A stretch of 61,278 bases of DNA from NCBI GenBank assembly GCA_947626315.1, contig CANQRQ010000014.1:1-61278 (forward strand), written 5' to 3'. The stretch comes from an uncultured Oscillospiraceae bacterium (GTDB lineage Bacteria > Bacillota > Clostridia > Oscillospirales > Oscillospiraceae). This document shows positions 33,807-44,866 of this stretch, in pieces. The stretch's first letter is position 1, and each line of letters begins with the position of its first letter. A program made the translations under genes and the position numbers. The notes under the pieces were generated by a model. That model saw only the letters and a program-made list of their open reading frames with translations. It did no database searches and had not been told where the DNA came from.

Positions 33807-35558
33807 TCAGGCCTTCTCGACCTTTTTCTTGCCGGTGAGGACAGGAATGGCCTCGAACACCAGGATGACAGCCAGAACCACCAGGCCGATGGACCAGATC
33901 ATCTGGAACCAGTCGCCCCAGACGGCAGCGCCGCCGGCGACCAGCTTGATCTTGTTGATGACGGTGGTGCACAGGGAGGTGATGGTGGCGACCAGCATGA
34001 AGGCCATGGGGAAGTAGAACATCTTGTTGTTCTTGCCCACGTTGGCCAGCCAGGCGGCCACAGCCAGCATGGCGATGCCGGCCAGCAGCTGGTTGGCGGC
34101 GCCGAACACGCCCCAGATCTGGGACAGGCCCAGGAAGCCCATGCCGCAGCCGATGACGACCATGATCAGGGTGGCGACAATGGGGGTGGCGAAGAACTTG
34201 GAGACACCGCTCAGGTCCTCATACTTCTTGCCTTCGGGGATGAACAGCTCGGCGAACATGTACCGGGCCAGACGAGTGCCGGAGTCCAGAGAGGTCAGCG
34301 CGAAGACGGAGACCGCCAGGGTCAGCAGGGTGTAAACCGTGTCGTACACGGGGTTGGAGAAGTCTGCCACGCCGCCGAACATGGTGGCGACGGTGGTGGC
34401 AATGCCGCCGGCGAAGATCGTGGGAGGCGCGCTCAGAGCGAACTTGGCGCCCGCGGACAGGTCGCCCACTTCGTTCCACACAACGCCCACAGCGATCAGG
34501 GAGATGATGGCCAGGCCGGACTCGACGATCATGGCGCCGTAGCCGATGACCTTGGCGTCCTTCTCAGAGTTCAGCTGCTTGGAGGTGGTGCCGGAACCGA
34601 TCAGGGAGTGGAAGCCGGACACAGCGCCGCAAGCAACGGTGATGAACAGAACGGGGAACAGAGTGCCGCTGCCGGTCTTCCAGCTGGTGAAGGCGGGAAG
34701 AGCGACGTTCATGTGGGAGCCCAGGATGCCGACCACGGCGATGATCATCATGCCGTAGAGCAGGAAGGAGCTCAGATAGTCACGGGGCTGGAGCAGCATC
34801 CAGACAGGCAGCAGGGAGGCCAGAGTGACGTACACGGCGATGAAGAGCACCCAGAAGGTACGGCTGCAGTTGAGGCCGACGTTCAGGCCAACCAGGACGA
34901 TCGCCACGATGCCCACGATGCCAACGATGGTGGCGGGGCCGATCTTCACGTTCTTGCGGTACACGAAGAAACCGAAGATGAAGGCGATGACGATGAACAG
35001 CAGGGACGTGGTGGCGGTGGAGGCGTTGCCGGAGACGTTGGCGCGGCCGGCAGTGAACAGAGGCAGAGCCGGCTGACCCTCAGCAGCGACAGACACGAAG
35101 GTGCTGGCCACGACGGAGGTGAAGGAGGCGATAACCAGGATCAGCACCAGCAGGGCGAAGATGGTAAACAGCCTCTGGGCACGGACGCCCATGTTCTCCT
35201 TGATGACCTCGCCAATGGAGCCGCCGTTGTGGCGGATAGAGGCGAACAGAGCGCCAAAGTCATGCATGGCGCCGAAGAAGATACCGCCCAGGACAACCCA
35301 CAGGAAGACGGGGACCCAGCCGAACACAGCGGCCTGGATCGGTCCGTTAATGGGGCCGGCACCGGCGATAGAGGAGAAATGGTGGCCCATCAGAACGGCG
35401 GGGTTGGCCGGAACGAAGTCCTTTCCGTCGTAACTGGTGTGAGCCGGGGTTTCATGGTTGGGGTCGACACCCCACTGCTTGGCCAGCCAGCTGCCGTAAG
35501 TAACATAACCGATAGCCAGCAGGACAACCGCGACAAGCAGGATTACGATTGCGTTCAC
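33807..35558 (-). CDS. cstA: CstA-family pyruvate/peptide transporter
   Basis: 583-aa membrane protein with about 14-16 hydrophobic segments. GHHFSSIAGAGPINGPIQA and IRHNGGSIGEVI are hallmark CstA motifs. Carbon-starvation family members import pyruvate or peptides. GTG 35558 is chosen: AAGGAG lies 8 nt upstream and the product starts MNAIVILLVAVV as in the family; GTG 35567 overlaps the SD. A terminator follows. It lies 123 nt behind the unknown gene at 35682-36215. Confidence 0.92.
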   Translation of the reverse strand: MNAIVILLVAVVLLAIGYVTYGSWLAKQWGVDPNHETPAHTSYDGKDFVPANPAVLMGHHFSSIAGAGPINGPIQAAVFGWVPVFLWVVLGGIFFGAMHDFGALFASIRHNGGSIGEVIKENMGVRAQRLFTIFALLVLILVIASFTSVVASTFVSVAAEGQPALPLFTAGRANVSGNASTATTSLLFIVIAFIFGFFVYRKNVKIGPATIVGIVGIVAIVLVGLNVGLNCSRTFWVLFIAVYVTLASLLPVWMLLQPRDYLSSFLLYGMMIIAVVGILGSHMNVALPAFTSWKTGSGTLFPVLFITVACGAVSGFHSLIGSGTTSKQLNSEKDAKVIGYGAMIVESGLAIISLIAVGVVWNEVGDLSAGAKFALSAPPTIFAGGIATTVATMFGGVADFSNPVYDTVYTLLTLAVSVFALTSLDSGTRLARYMFAELFIPEGKKYEDLSGVSKFFATPIVATLIMVVIGCGMGFLGLSQIWGVFGAANQLLAGIAMLAVAAWLANVGKNNKMFYFPMAFMLVATITSLCTTVINKIKLVAGGAAVWGDWFQMIWSIGLVVLAVILVFEAIPVLTGKKKVEKA

Positions 35559-35681
35559 ACTTTTCACTCCTTATAAAATTAAAAATGTTGGTTCCCGTAC
35601 CAAGCCCGGATGAAAAGCGCTATGGAATTTCCGGCCAAATTGATAGGTCTTCACGGGGTTTGGCACTTATAGCATCTGCTC

Positions 35682-36215
35682 TCAGGTTTTCTCCGCCCTG
35701 GGAGCAAATAGCTTCTTGAAATAGTCGGCCAGCGCGTAGCCGGCCTTGTTGGGCCAGGCCTTGCTCTCGCTCAGGTCCACGATGGCGGCGTGGAGAGCGG
35801 TAAAGCCGTGGAGAGAGAACCTGTAGCTCTTGGAGAAGCTGCGCCGCTGCACCGCTCTGCGCGTCTCCTCCTCCACCCGGTCCGCCACCAGGATCACCTT
35901 CACGTTGGTATACTGGTGCTCCTTGTGGGGCTTGACCCGGGGGAGCATGTCGCCGATGGCCCAGGCCATGCACTTCTCCGCCAGCGCCGGGTCAAAGGAG
36001 GGAGCGGAAAAGATATAGGCGTACTCGTTCGTCTCATTGCCCCAGATGGGGATGTTCTTGGTCAGCCAGTACCGTTCGTCCCGGGAGAAGTAATCCGCCC
36101 GGAAAGCCAGGGGCAGATCCGCCGGGGCGGCGGCTTCTTCCGGAGGGATAATATTGTAATAGGCGCTGTAGGAATCCCTGAGAATATCCAGGAAATCCGG
36201 CCGCTCGATCGCCAT
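35682..36215 (-). CDS. Unknown 177-aa cytosolic protein
   Basis: I do not recognise it. It is soluble, with aromatic and charged segments (YWLTKNIPIWGNETNEYAY, KVILVADRVEEETRR) and no signal peptide or membrane segment. The GC content and codon use match the neighbours, and it has a consensus promoter at 36258-36286, so it is very probably a real gene. Same strand as cstA and 123 nt upstream; possibly co-expressed. Confidence 0.75.
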   Translation of the reverse strand: MAIERPDFLDILRDSYSAYYNIIPPEEAAAPADLPLAFRADYFSRDERYWLTKNIPIWGNETNEYAYIFSAPSFDPALAEKCMAWAIGDMLPRVKPHKEHQYTNVKVILVADRVEEETRRAVQRRSFSKSYRFSLHGFTALHAAIVDLSESKAWPNKAGYALADYFKKLFAPRAEKT

Positions 36216-36257
36216 TGGCAGCCCTCCGAAAAAATGAACAGATTATGACTTAAACAT

Positions 36258-36286
36258 ACTATACCGCTATTATTCAAAAAATTCAA
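36258..36286 (-). promoter_or_regulatory. Promoter of the unknown gene at 35682-36215
   Basis: Minus-strand TTGAAT (36281-36286), 17-bp spacer, TATAGT (36258-36263). The rest of the gene-free stretch 36216-36535 is AT-rich with no further recognisable element. Confidence 0.72.
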
Positions 36287-36535
36287 TAGTAATTTTTACG
36301 AATTTTCGCCGGGATTTTACTTTATTTCCATAAAGCGGCGGGATACCCCGGGAAGCCGGGAAAAACATTTTTTTTCGGTGCAATTTCAGGAAAAAAGCCG
36401 TTTTTTGAACAGCCGGAAAAATTTCTTTTTGACCTGCCGGGACGGTTTACAAGCGAAAAGAATTGATGTATTATCATTCATTGGGAAAAGTTTCTTTACA
36501 AAATAGACAAAATGCCGAAAACGAGGTTTTACCGG

Positions 36536-37657
36536 ATGGAATACACACTGTGCGTCCCCTGCCTGTTCGGCCTGGAGGGGCCGATCGGGGAAGAGATCAG
36601 GCGTCTGGGTCTGCGAAAGCTCACCGCGGAAAACGGCCGGGTCTATTTCTCCGGCGGGCCGGAGGCCGTGGCCGCGGCCAACATCGGCCTGCGCATGGGC
36701 GAGCGGGTCCTGCTGGAGCTGGGCCGCTTCCCCGCGGAGAGCTTTGACGCCCTGTTTGAAGGGACCAGGGCCCTCCCCTGGGAGCGCTTTATCCCCGCCG
36801 GCGGGGCCTTCCCTGTCCAGGGGCACAGCCTGAACTCCAAGCTCTTCTCCGTGCCGGACTGCCAGCGGATCATCAAAAAGGCGGTGGCCGAGCGGCTGGG
36901 CAGCCGCTACGGGCTCCGCTGGCTGCCGGAGGACGGGGCGGTATATCAGATCCGCTTCTCTCTTATGAAAGATCAGGTCTCCCTCTGCCTGGACACCAGC
37001 GGCGAGGGCCTGCACAAGCGGGGCTACCGCCCGGCCCACAACACGGCGCCCCTGCGGGAGACCCTGGCCGCCGGGCTGGTGACGCTGTCCCGCTACCGGG
37101 GGCGGGGGGACTTCTGCGACCCCTTCTGCGGCAGCGGTACCATCCCCGTCGAGGCGGCGCTGATCGCCAAAAACCGGGCCCCGGGCCTGAACCGCCGCTT
37201 CGCCGCCATGGATTGGCCGGGCTTTGACGCAAAGCTCTGGGAGGAGGCCCGGCAGGCCGCCCGGGAGCGGGAGTTTCACGGGGATTACCGGATCTTTGCC
37301 TCGGATATCGATCCGAAGGCCCTGGAGATCGCCCGGGCCAACGCGGAGCGGGCCGGGGTGGCGGAGCTGATCCGCTTTGAGCGGGCGGACGCCTGCGCCT
37401 TCCGCCGGGAGACGGACCGGGGCGTGCTGGTCACCAACCCGCCCTACGGCCAGCGCCTGCTGGAGCAGACGGAGGCGGAGGAGCTGTACCGCCGCTTCGG
37501 GGCGGCCTGGAGCGCCACGCGGAACTGGGAGCTCTGTCTGCTCTCGGCCCACGGGGACTTTGAGCGCGTTTTCGGCCGTCCGGCGGACAAAAAGCGGAAG
37601 CTGTACAACGGTATGATCAAGTGCGACCTGTTTATGTATCAGGCGCTGAGAGACTGA
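36536..37657 (+). CDS. THUMP-domain rRNA guanine-N2 methyltransferase (RlmL-type, YpsC-like)
   Basis: 373 aa. The N-terminal ferredoxin-like/THUMP region (1-160) leads to a Rossmann methyltransferase domain with DPFCGSGTIPVEAAL (SAM site), FASDIDPKALEIA and the N2-G catalytic motif NPPYGQRL. It methylates 23S rRNA. ATG 36536 is preferred for its upstream GAGG; ATG 36512 has no SD. The lipid-kinase gene begins 16 nt behind. Confidence 0.88.
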   Translation: MEYTLCVPCLFGLEGPIGEEIRRLGLRKLTAENGRVYFSGGPEAVAAANIGLRMGERVLLELGRFPAESFDALFEGTRALPWERFIPAGGAFPVQGHSLNSKLFSVPDCQRIIKKAVAERLGSRYGLRWLPEDGAVYQIRFSLMKDQVSLCLDTSGEGLHKRGYRPAHNTAPLRETLAAGLVTLSRYRGRGDFCDPFCGSGTIPVEAALIAKNRAPGLNRRFAAMDWPGFDAKLWEEARQAAREREFHGDYRIFASDIDPKALEIARANAERAGVAELIRFERADACAFRRETDRGVLVTNPPYGQRLLEQTEAEELYRRFGAAWSATRNWELCLLSAHGDFERVFGRPADKKRKLYNGMIKCDLFMYQALRD

Positions 37658-37673
37658 AGCGGGAGGCAGAGAG

Positions 37674-38633
37674 ATGAAGCACCTGTTTATCGTCAATCCC
37701 ATAGCCGGCGGAAAGGACCGGACGGAGCAGGTCCGCGCCCGGGTGGCGGCGGCCTTTCGGAGCCGGGAGGACAGCTGGGAGCTCTATGTCACCCAGGGGC
37801 CCATGGACGCGGCGGAGAAGATCATCCGGGAGGCGGAGCAGGGCGAAGCCCTGCGGGTCTACGCCTGCGGCGGGGACGGGACCTTTAACGAGTGCGTCTG
37901 CGGAGCGGCTCTGCGCCCCAACGTGGCCGTCTGTCCCTTTCCCACCGGCACCGGGAACGACTTCTGCCGGATGTTCGGGGAGGAGGGGGAGCTCTACCGG
38001 GACCTGGATGCGCTGCTGGCCGGCTGGGAGACCCCCATCGACCTGATCGAGTGCTGCGGGCGCTACGGGGCCAACATCTGCTCCGTGGGCATCGACGCCC
38101 GGATCGGCACCGACGTGCACAAATACAGCGGCCTTCCCCTGATCGGCGGGGCCGCGGGCTATGTGGTCTCCACCGTGGTGAACGTGTTTAAGGGCATCGC
38201 CACGGAGATGCGGGTGCGCAGCGGGGACTTCTCGGCCCAGGGGAAGCACAGCCTGGTCTGCGCCTGCAACGGCCGCTTTTACGGCGGCGGCTTCAACCCC
38301 AGCCTCAGCGCCCGGCCGGACGACGGGGTGCTGGATATCTACGTGATCAAAGAGGTGAGCCTCTTTACCCTGGCCCGGTTGATCGGCAAATACGCCGCCG
38401 GCAGGGCGGACGAGTTCCCCCGCTATATCACCCATCTCCGGGGCAGCCGGGTGGAGATCGACCTGGACCGGGAGGACGTGGTCAACATCGACGGGGAGGC
38501 GGTCCGCGCCAGCCATGTGGACATGCGCCTGCTCCCCGAGGCGGCCCGGCTGATCGTCCCCGCCGGGATGCGCTTTTTCGACGGGGCGAAGGCCGCCGAC
38601 GGGAGCGAACCGGCGGCCTCTGCCGCGCCCTGA
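37674..38633 (+). CDS. Diacylglycerol/lipid kinase (YegS/DagK type)
   Basis: 319 aa. The N-terminal kinase domain has IVNPIAGGKDR (nucleotide loop), ACGGDGTFNECVCG with the GGDGT catalytic signature, and FPTGTGNDFCRMF. The C-terminal beta-rich domain has NGRFYGGGFNPSLSA. It probably phosphorylates diacylglycerol or a related lipid at the membrane. Co-transcribed with the methyltransferase gene upstream. Confidence 0.9.
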   Translation: MKHLFIVNPIAGGKDRTEQVRARVAAAFRSREDSWELYVTQGPMDAAEKIIREAEQGEALRVYACGGDGTFNECVCGAALRPNVAVCPFPTGTGNDFCRMFGEEGELYRDLDALLAGWETPIDLIECCGRYGANICSVGIDARIGTDVHKYSGLPLIGGAAGYVVSTVVNVFKGIATEMRVRSGDFSAQGKHSLVCACNGRFYGGGFNPSLSARPDDGVLDIYVIKEVSLFTLARLIGKYAAGRADEFPRYITHLRGSRVEIDLDREDVVNIDGEAVRASHVDMRLLPEAARLIVPAGMRFFDGAKAADGSEPAASAAP

Positions 38634-38687
38634 AAATTTTGTAACAAAAAATTTATAAAATTTCCTCCGTTTTTTCCCCGATAGGGC

Positions 38688-38757
38688 TTGCAAAAAAAGA
38701 AAAGTGTGGTATGATAAGCATCGTTAGCACTCCTGATGTTTGAGTGCTAACGATGCT
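38688..38757 (+). promoter_or_regulatory. groESL promoter with extended CIRCE operator
   Basis: TTGCAA (38688-38693), 16 bp, TATGAT (38710-38715), then a perfect CIRCE: TTAGCACTC (38724-38732), 9-nt spacer, GAGTGCTAA (38742-38750). The symmetry continues outward (AGCATCG/CGATGCT) to 16-bp perfect arms, 38717-38757. HrcA repressor is expected to bind here; hrcA itself is not in the window. Confidence 0.95.
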
Positions 38758-38792
38758 GAATTTTGTAAAATCTTAATGGAGGTATATACAGC

Positions 38793-39077
38793 ATGAAACT
38801 CAAACCATTGGCTGACAGAGTGGTTCTCAAGCAGGACGCCGCCGAAGAGCGGACCTCTTCCGGCATTTACCTGACCTCTTCCGCCCAGGAAAAGCCCGAG
38901 GTCTATGAGGTCGTGGAGGTGGGCCCCGGCGGCCTGGTAGAGGGCAATGAGGTGACCATGATCGTCACGCCCGGCCAGAAGGTGCTGGTGGGCAAGTACA
39001 GCGGCAGCAAGGTGAAGCTGGACGAGCAGGAGTACACCATCGTCCGTCAGTCCGATATCCTGGCCGTTATCGAGTAA
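38793..39077 (+). CDS. groES: Co-chaperonin GroES
   Basis: 94-aa heptameric lid of the GroEL chamber. It starts KLKPLADRVVLK and has the mobile-loop region EERTSSGIYLT. SD GGAGG precedes the start. CIRCE operator upstream; groEL follows 18 nt later. Confidence 0.97.
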   Translation: MKLKPLADRVVLKQDAAEERTSSGIYLTSSAQEKPEVYEVVEVGPGGLVEGNEVTMIVTPGQKVLVGKYSGSKVKLDEQEYTIVRQSDILAVIE

Positions 39078-39080
39078 TAA

Positions 39081-40721
<1,641 letters not shown>

Positions 40722-40740
40722 TCCGAACGCCCCAATAAAA

Positions 40741-40781
40741 CAAAAAACTGCCCGTGCCATTGCGGCACGGGCAGTTTTTTG
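40741..40781. terminator. Bidirectional terminator, groEL and dehydrogenase gene
   Basis: Perfect 12-bp arms (40747-40758/40764-40775), loop ATTGC, with A-run on the left and T-run on the right; it serves the converging transcripts. Confidence 0.92.
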
Positions 40782-40794
40782 TAAAGAACGGGAT

Positions 40795-41823
40795 TTAAAA
40801 CTCCATCATGACCTTGAGCACAGGCTCCGGGCGCTTGTCGGCCATCTCGATGGCCTCCTTGAACTGCTCGATGGGATACCGCTGGGTGACAAAATGGCTC
40901 AGGTCCATCCTGCCCTCCTCCAGGGCCTTGCAGATCAGCTCAAAGTCCTCCCGCTGGTACATGTTGTAGGCCTTGAAGTCCAGCTCATGCTGCTGGTGCA
41001 CCTGGTAGGGGAAGGCCAGGCCGTCCACCATCAGGGCGTGCTGGATCAACTGGCCGCCCCGGCGGGTGATATCGGCCGCCTGGACCAGGGTGGGCTCGTC
41101 GCCGTAGGCCAGGAAGGTCATGTCCACGCCTACCCCGTCGGTGAGCTCCAGCACTTTCTCCTTCAGGTTTTCCCTGCGGCTGTTGACCGTGTGCTCACAG
41201 CCCATCTCCCGGGCCTTTTCCAGGTTGAAGTCCGCAATGTCGGCCATGATGATGAGCTTGGGGTCATACAGCTTGGCGCAGAGCAGATCTCCCATGCCGA
41301 TGGGGCCCGCGCCGATGATGCAGATGGTAGAATCCGGGGTAATGTGGGAGTTGCGCACGGCGTACATGCCGTTGGCCACCGGCTCGATCAGAGCGCCCTC
41401 CTCATAGGAGAGATTGTCCGCCAGATGGACCACGGTCTTTTCCGGGGTGACGATGTACTCGCCCAGGCCGCCGCTCCAGCCGCCCGCGCCCAGCACCTTT
41501 TTGTTGGTGCAGACGTTGTACAGCCCGTGCTTGCAGTACCAGCACTCGCCGCAGCCGTAGTGGGGCTCGACTACCACCCGGTCGCCCACCTTCACCTGGG
41601 TCACGCCGCTGCCGACCTCCACCACATCCCCAGCCACCTCGTGGCCGGAGACGATGGGCGGGATGCGGAAGGGGTGGACGCCGTGGTAGGCGTGGACCTC
41701 GGAGCCGCAGATGCCGCACTTGCGGACGCGGATCTTGACGTCGTCAGCTTTTTCGATCTGGGGTTCCGGCGCGTCGTCCCGGAAGTAGGCGACACGCACC
41801 GCTTCAAAATATCCGGCTCTCAT
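40795..41823 (-). CDS. Zinc-dependent medium-chain dehydrogenase (polyol/sugar-acid type)
   Basis: 342-aa NAD(P)-dependent enzyme of the sorbitol/threonine dehydrogenase group. Catalytic-zinc ligands lie in CGICGSEVH and GHEVAG, the structural zinc cluster in CGECWYCKHGLYNVC, and the Rossmann glycines in IIGAGPIGMGDLL. It oxidises a secondary alcohol of a sugar, polyol or sugar acid. It is last in the leftward cluster with a TRAP transporter and a split transketolase, so it should act on the same imported compound or a derivative. Confidence 0.85.
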   Translation of the reverse strand: MRAGYFEAVRVAYFRDDAPEPQIEKADDVKIRVRKCGICGSEVHAYHGVHPFRIPPIVSGHEVAGDVVEVGSGVTQVKVGDRVVVEPHYGCGECWYCKHGLYNVCTNKKVLGAGGWSGGLGEYIVTPEKTVVHLADNLSYEEGALIEPVANGMYAVRNSHITPDSTICIIGAGPIGMGDLLCAKLYDPKLIIMADIADFNLEKAREMGCEHTVNSRRENLKEKVLELTDGVGVDMTFLAYGDEPTLVQAADITRRGGQLIQHALMVDGLAFPYQVHQQHELDFKAYNMYQREDFELICKALEEGRMDLSHFVTQRYPIEQFKEAIEMADKRPEPVLKVMMEF

Positions 41824-41847
41824 AACGTATACCTCGTTTTTATAAAA

Positions 41848-43125
41848 TCACATCAGACTGGGCAGGAAGGTGGAAATGATGGGCACATAGGTAATCAGCA
41901 GCAGCACGATCAAAACGGCGAACACAAAGGGCCAGATCTTCTTGATCATGTCGCTGAGGGGGATGCCGGCCACGCCGCAGCCGGTGAACAGGTTGACACC
42001 CACAGGCGGCGTGATCAGGCCCAGGGCCAGGTTCACCACCATCACGGCGCCCAGATGGACCGGGTCGATGCCCAGACGCTGGGCAATGGGGAAGAGGATG
42101 GGGCAGAGGATGTACAGGGCGGAGTTGGCGTCGATGAAGCAGCCGGCAATGATGAGGATGACGTTCACCATCAGCAGGAAGATGTACTTGTTGCCGCCGG
42201 CAACGGAGATGAGCCCCGCGCTGGCCTTGGCCGCCACGCCGGTGATGGTCAGAGTGTTGCCGAAGACTGCGGCGCAGCCGATGATGAACATGACCACCGC
42301 CGTCTGGGAGACGGACTGGCGCAGGATCTGCATGATGCCCTTAAAGGTCAGGGACCGGTACACGAAGATGCCGACGATAAAGCCGTAGATCGCGGAGACC
42401 GCCGCCGCCTCGGTGGGGGTGAAGATGCCGCCGTAGATGCCGCCCAGGATGATGACGGGCATCAGCAGGCCCCAGACCGCGTTTTTAAAGGCGGACCAGC
42501 GCTCTTTGCCGCTGGCCTTGGGCTGCTGGACCAGGTCCCGGCCCCGGGAGGAGAGCTTCATGGCGTAGTAGATGAAAATGCCGATCAGAATGCCGGGGAC
42601 GATACCGGACATGAACAGGGAGCCAATAGAGGTGCCGGTAACGGAGCCGTACACCACGAAGGTGATGGACGGGGGAATGACGATGCCGATGGCGCCCGCC
42701 GTGGACATGAGGGCGGCGCTGGTGGATTTCTCGTAGCCGCTGTTGGTCATGGCGGGGATCAGGATGGCGCCCAGGGCGGCCACGGTGGCCGGGCCGGAGC
42801 CGGAGATGGCCGCGAAGAAGCAGGCCACAATGACGCAGACCATGGCCAGGCCGTGCTTGGTGTGGCCCACCAGGGTGCGGAAAAAGTCGATCAAACGGGT
42901 GGAGATGCCGCTCACGTCCATGATGTTGCCGCCCAGAATGAAGAAGGGAATGGCCAGCAGGACGTATTTATTGGCGGCGGAATACAGGTTGGTGGCCACC
43001 ATGCTCAGGGGCAGCTTGCAGACCAGGGTGGTCATAATGCTGGACACGGCCAGAGACACGGAGATAGGTACATTCAGAAACAGCAGGAGGAAAAAGGAGC
43101 CGAACAGCACGACAGCAGCATTCAT
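41848..43125 (-). CDS. dctM: TRAP transporter large permease DctM
   Basis: 425 aa, about twelve membrane segments. AIPFFILGGNIMDVSGIS, GSGPATVAALGAILIPAM and PPVGVNLFTGCGVAG are typical of DctM. It forms the Na+-driven channel with DctQ, whose stop it overlaps by 4 bp. Confidence 0.94.
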   Translation of the reverse strand: MNAAVVLFGSFFLLLFLNVPISVSLAVSSIMTTLVCKLPLSMVATNLYSAANKYVLLAIPFFILGGNIMDVSGISTRLIDFFRTLVGHTKHGLAMVCVIVACFFAAISGSGPATVAALGAILIPAMTNSGYEKSTSAALMSTAGAIGIVIPPSITFVVYGSVTGTSIGSLFMSGIVPGILIGIFIYYAMKLSSRGRDLVQQPKASGKERWSAFKNAVWGLLMPVIILGGIYGGIFTPTEAAAVSAIYGFIVGIFVYRSLTFKGIMQILRQSVSQTAVVMFIIGCAAVFGNTLTITGVAAKASAGLISVAGGNKYIFLLMVNVILIIAGCFIDANSALYILCPILFPIAQRLGIDPVHLGAVMVVNLALGLITPPVGVNLFTGCGVAGIPLSDMIKKIWPFVFAVLIVLLLITYVPIISTFLPSLM

Positions 43126-43607
43126 TTGTCAGATTCCTCCTTGTCGGTAAATACATGGATGGCCTGCTGGATAAAGCGGATCGCCAGCACCACGCAGCCA
43201 ACCGGCAGCCACATGCCGAACATGCCCTCCGGCCACTGCATCCCCTGGGTGGTCACATGGTGGGAGAATTCGTTGGCCGTCATGGCGTAGCCGTAGCGGA
43301 TACCTATGTAGCAGAAAAACAGGCCGACCACGCAGCCCAGAACGCTGATGACCTTCTGGGCGGTCAGGGGGAGCCTGTCCGTCAGGATGGACAGGCCCAG
43401 GTGGGCGTGGTTTTTCAGCGCGACCGCGGCGCCCACGTAGGTCAGAATGACCAGGCCCAGCTTGTTGAGCTCCTCTACCCAGGGCAGGGAGGCGAGAAAG
43501 ACGTATCTGGCGATCACGTTGATGAAGGCCAGAACCGTCATGATCGCGAGGATCACCGCGCAGATGTTATCCTCCAGCTGGTTCAGGATTTGGATAGTTT
43601 TCTTCAC
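43122..43607 (-). CDS. dctQ: TRAP transporter small permease DctQ
   Basis: 161 aa with four hydrophobic segments; FINVIARYVF and LPWVEELNKLGLVILTYVGA are typical of DctQ. GTG start with GAGGG upstream. It pairs with DctM. Confidence 0.92.
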   Translation of the reverse strand: MKKTIQILNQLEDNICAVILAIMTVLAFINVIARYVFLASLPWVEELNKLGLVILTYVGAAVALKNHAHLGLSILTDRLPLTAQKVISVLGCVVGLFFCYIGIRYGYAMTANEFSHHVTTQGMQWPEGMFGMWLPVGCVVLAIRFIQQAIHVFTDKEESDK

Positions 43608-43667
43608 ATCTTCCCTCTTTTCAGTGCGCCCGCGGACCGGGCCTTTTTACCAGTGTACTTTTTATAA

Positions 43668-43697
43668 CCGGCATCTCCGGTTTCCCGGAGATGCCGG
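43668..43697 (-). repeat. Intercistronic hairpin dctP-dctQ
   Basis: Perfect 13-bp arms (43668-43680/43685-43697) with loop TTTC. It lies between the binding-protein and permease genes, where such stems commonly protect the upstream mRNA and let the binding protein be made in excess. The leftward flank TTATAAAAAGT is only weakly T-rich, so full termination is unlikely. Confidence 0.75.
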
Positions 43698-43717
43698 CAT
43701 GGCTAACGAAAGGGAAA

Positions 43718-44803
43718 TTACGCGACGGTGATGCCGAAAGCGGAGCAGGCTTCCTCGCCGTAGAGCTCAGCGAACTCCTTGGTCACATCGGCCACGGCGT
43801 CCTTAAAGGCCTGGACCTCTTCCTCGGACAGCTCGTAGACGGTGCAGCCGGCGTCCACGCACAGCTGCTTGAGGCCGTCCTCGGCGGCGACGATCTGGGC
43901 GTCGGCGTCCACGCAGGCCTGCTCAGCGCAGCTGCGGATCAGCTCCTGGGTATCGGCGCTCAGGCCCTCGAACCAAGCGGTGTTGGCGGACCAGGTAAAG
44001 GCCTCATAGGTGTGGTTGGTGACGGTGATGTAGGGCTGGACCTCCTGGACGTTGGCGGAGGTGAAGGTGGCGAAGGAGTTGTCATGGCCGTCGATGGTGC
44101 CCTGCTGCATGGCGGTGTACACCTCGGACCAGGACATGGCTTGGGGAGAAGCGCCCAGAGCGGTCCAGAAGCCGTTCCACAGGTCGCCGCCGGGAGTGCG
44201 GATCTTCTGACCGACCAGGTCGGCGGGCTGGGTGATGAGCTTCTTGCTGGAGGTCATGGCCTTAAAGCCGTTGTGCAGGGCGCCCAGATAGGTCAGGCCG
44301 TGCTCGGCCAGGACGGAGGCGACGAACTCACCGCCGGCGCCGCCCAGGAAGGCCGCCTGGCACTCGTCATAGTTGGCGAAGGTCCAGGGCAGGCAGGAGA
44401 CCAGCAGACGGTTGTCCAGGTTGGAGATGATGGAGGTGGAGTGGATGTCGATCTGCACGTCGCCGTTGACAACCAGCTCCAGGCCCTTGGTCATGTCGCC
44501 GCCGGCCAGCTGGTCGTTGTTGTAAACGGTGACGGTGATGGCGCCGCCGGACTGCTCTTCGATATACTGCTTGAAGAGGTTGGCGCCGATGACGTCGTTG
44601 GCGGTGTCGGACTGGCCGTTGCAGGTCAGGATGATGGCCAGGCTGTCATAGGACACGCCTTCGGCGGGGGCATCCGCGGCGGGGGCATCCGCAGCGGGAG
44701 CCTCGGCGGCGGGCGCTTCGGCGGCGGGAGCGCTGCTGCCGCCGCAGGCGGCCAGGGACAGGACCATAGCCGTCAGCATGAGGATCGCGAGAAACTTTTT
44801 CAT
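43718..44803 (-). CDS. dctP: TRAP substrate-binding lipoprotein DctP
   Basis: 361 aa. Lipoprotein signal with Cys20 (LSLAACGG), then an Ala/Pro/Glu-rich linker of repeated APAAE units (~25-45). The DctP fold shows GQKIRTPGG, whose Arg normally binds a substrate carboxylate, and DGHDNSFATF. The substrate is thus probably an organic or sugar acid. It delivers it to DctQM. Confidence 0.93.
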   Translation of the reverse strand: MKKFLAILMLTAMVLSLAACGGSSAPAAEAPAAEAPAADAPAADAPAEGVSYDSLAIILTCNGQSDTANDVIGANLFKQYIEEQSGGAITVTVYNNDQLAGGDMTKGLELVVNGDVQIDIHSTSIISNLDNRLLVSCLPWTFANYDECQAAFLGGAGGEFVASVLAEHGLTYLGALHNGFKAMTSSKKLITQPADLVGQKIRTPGGDLWNGFWTALGASPQAMSWSEVYTAMQQGTIDGHDNSFATFTSANVQEVQPYITVTNHTYEAFTWSANTAWFEGLSADTQELIRSCAEQACVDADAQIVAAEDGLKQLCVDAGCTVYELSEEEVQAFKDAVADVTKEFAELYGEEACSAFGITVA

Positions 44804-44866
44804 TGTTGTTCTCCTTTTCTTTTATTTTTTCATTGCAGAGCAATGAAGTTTACAAAACAGTCGGCC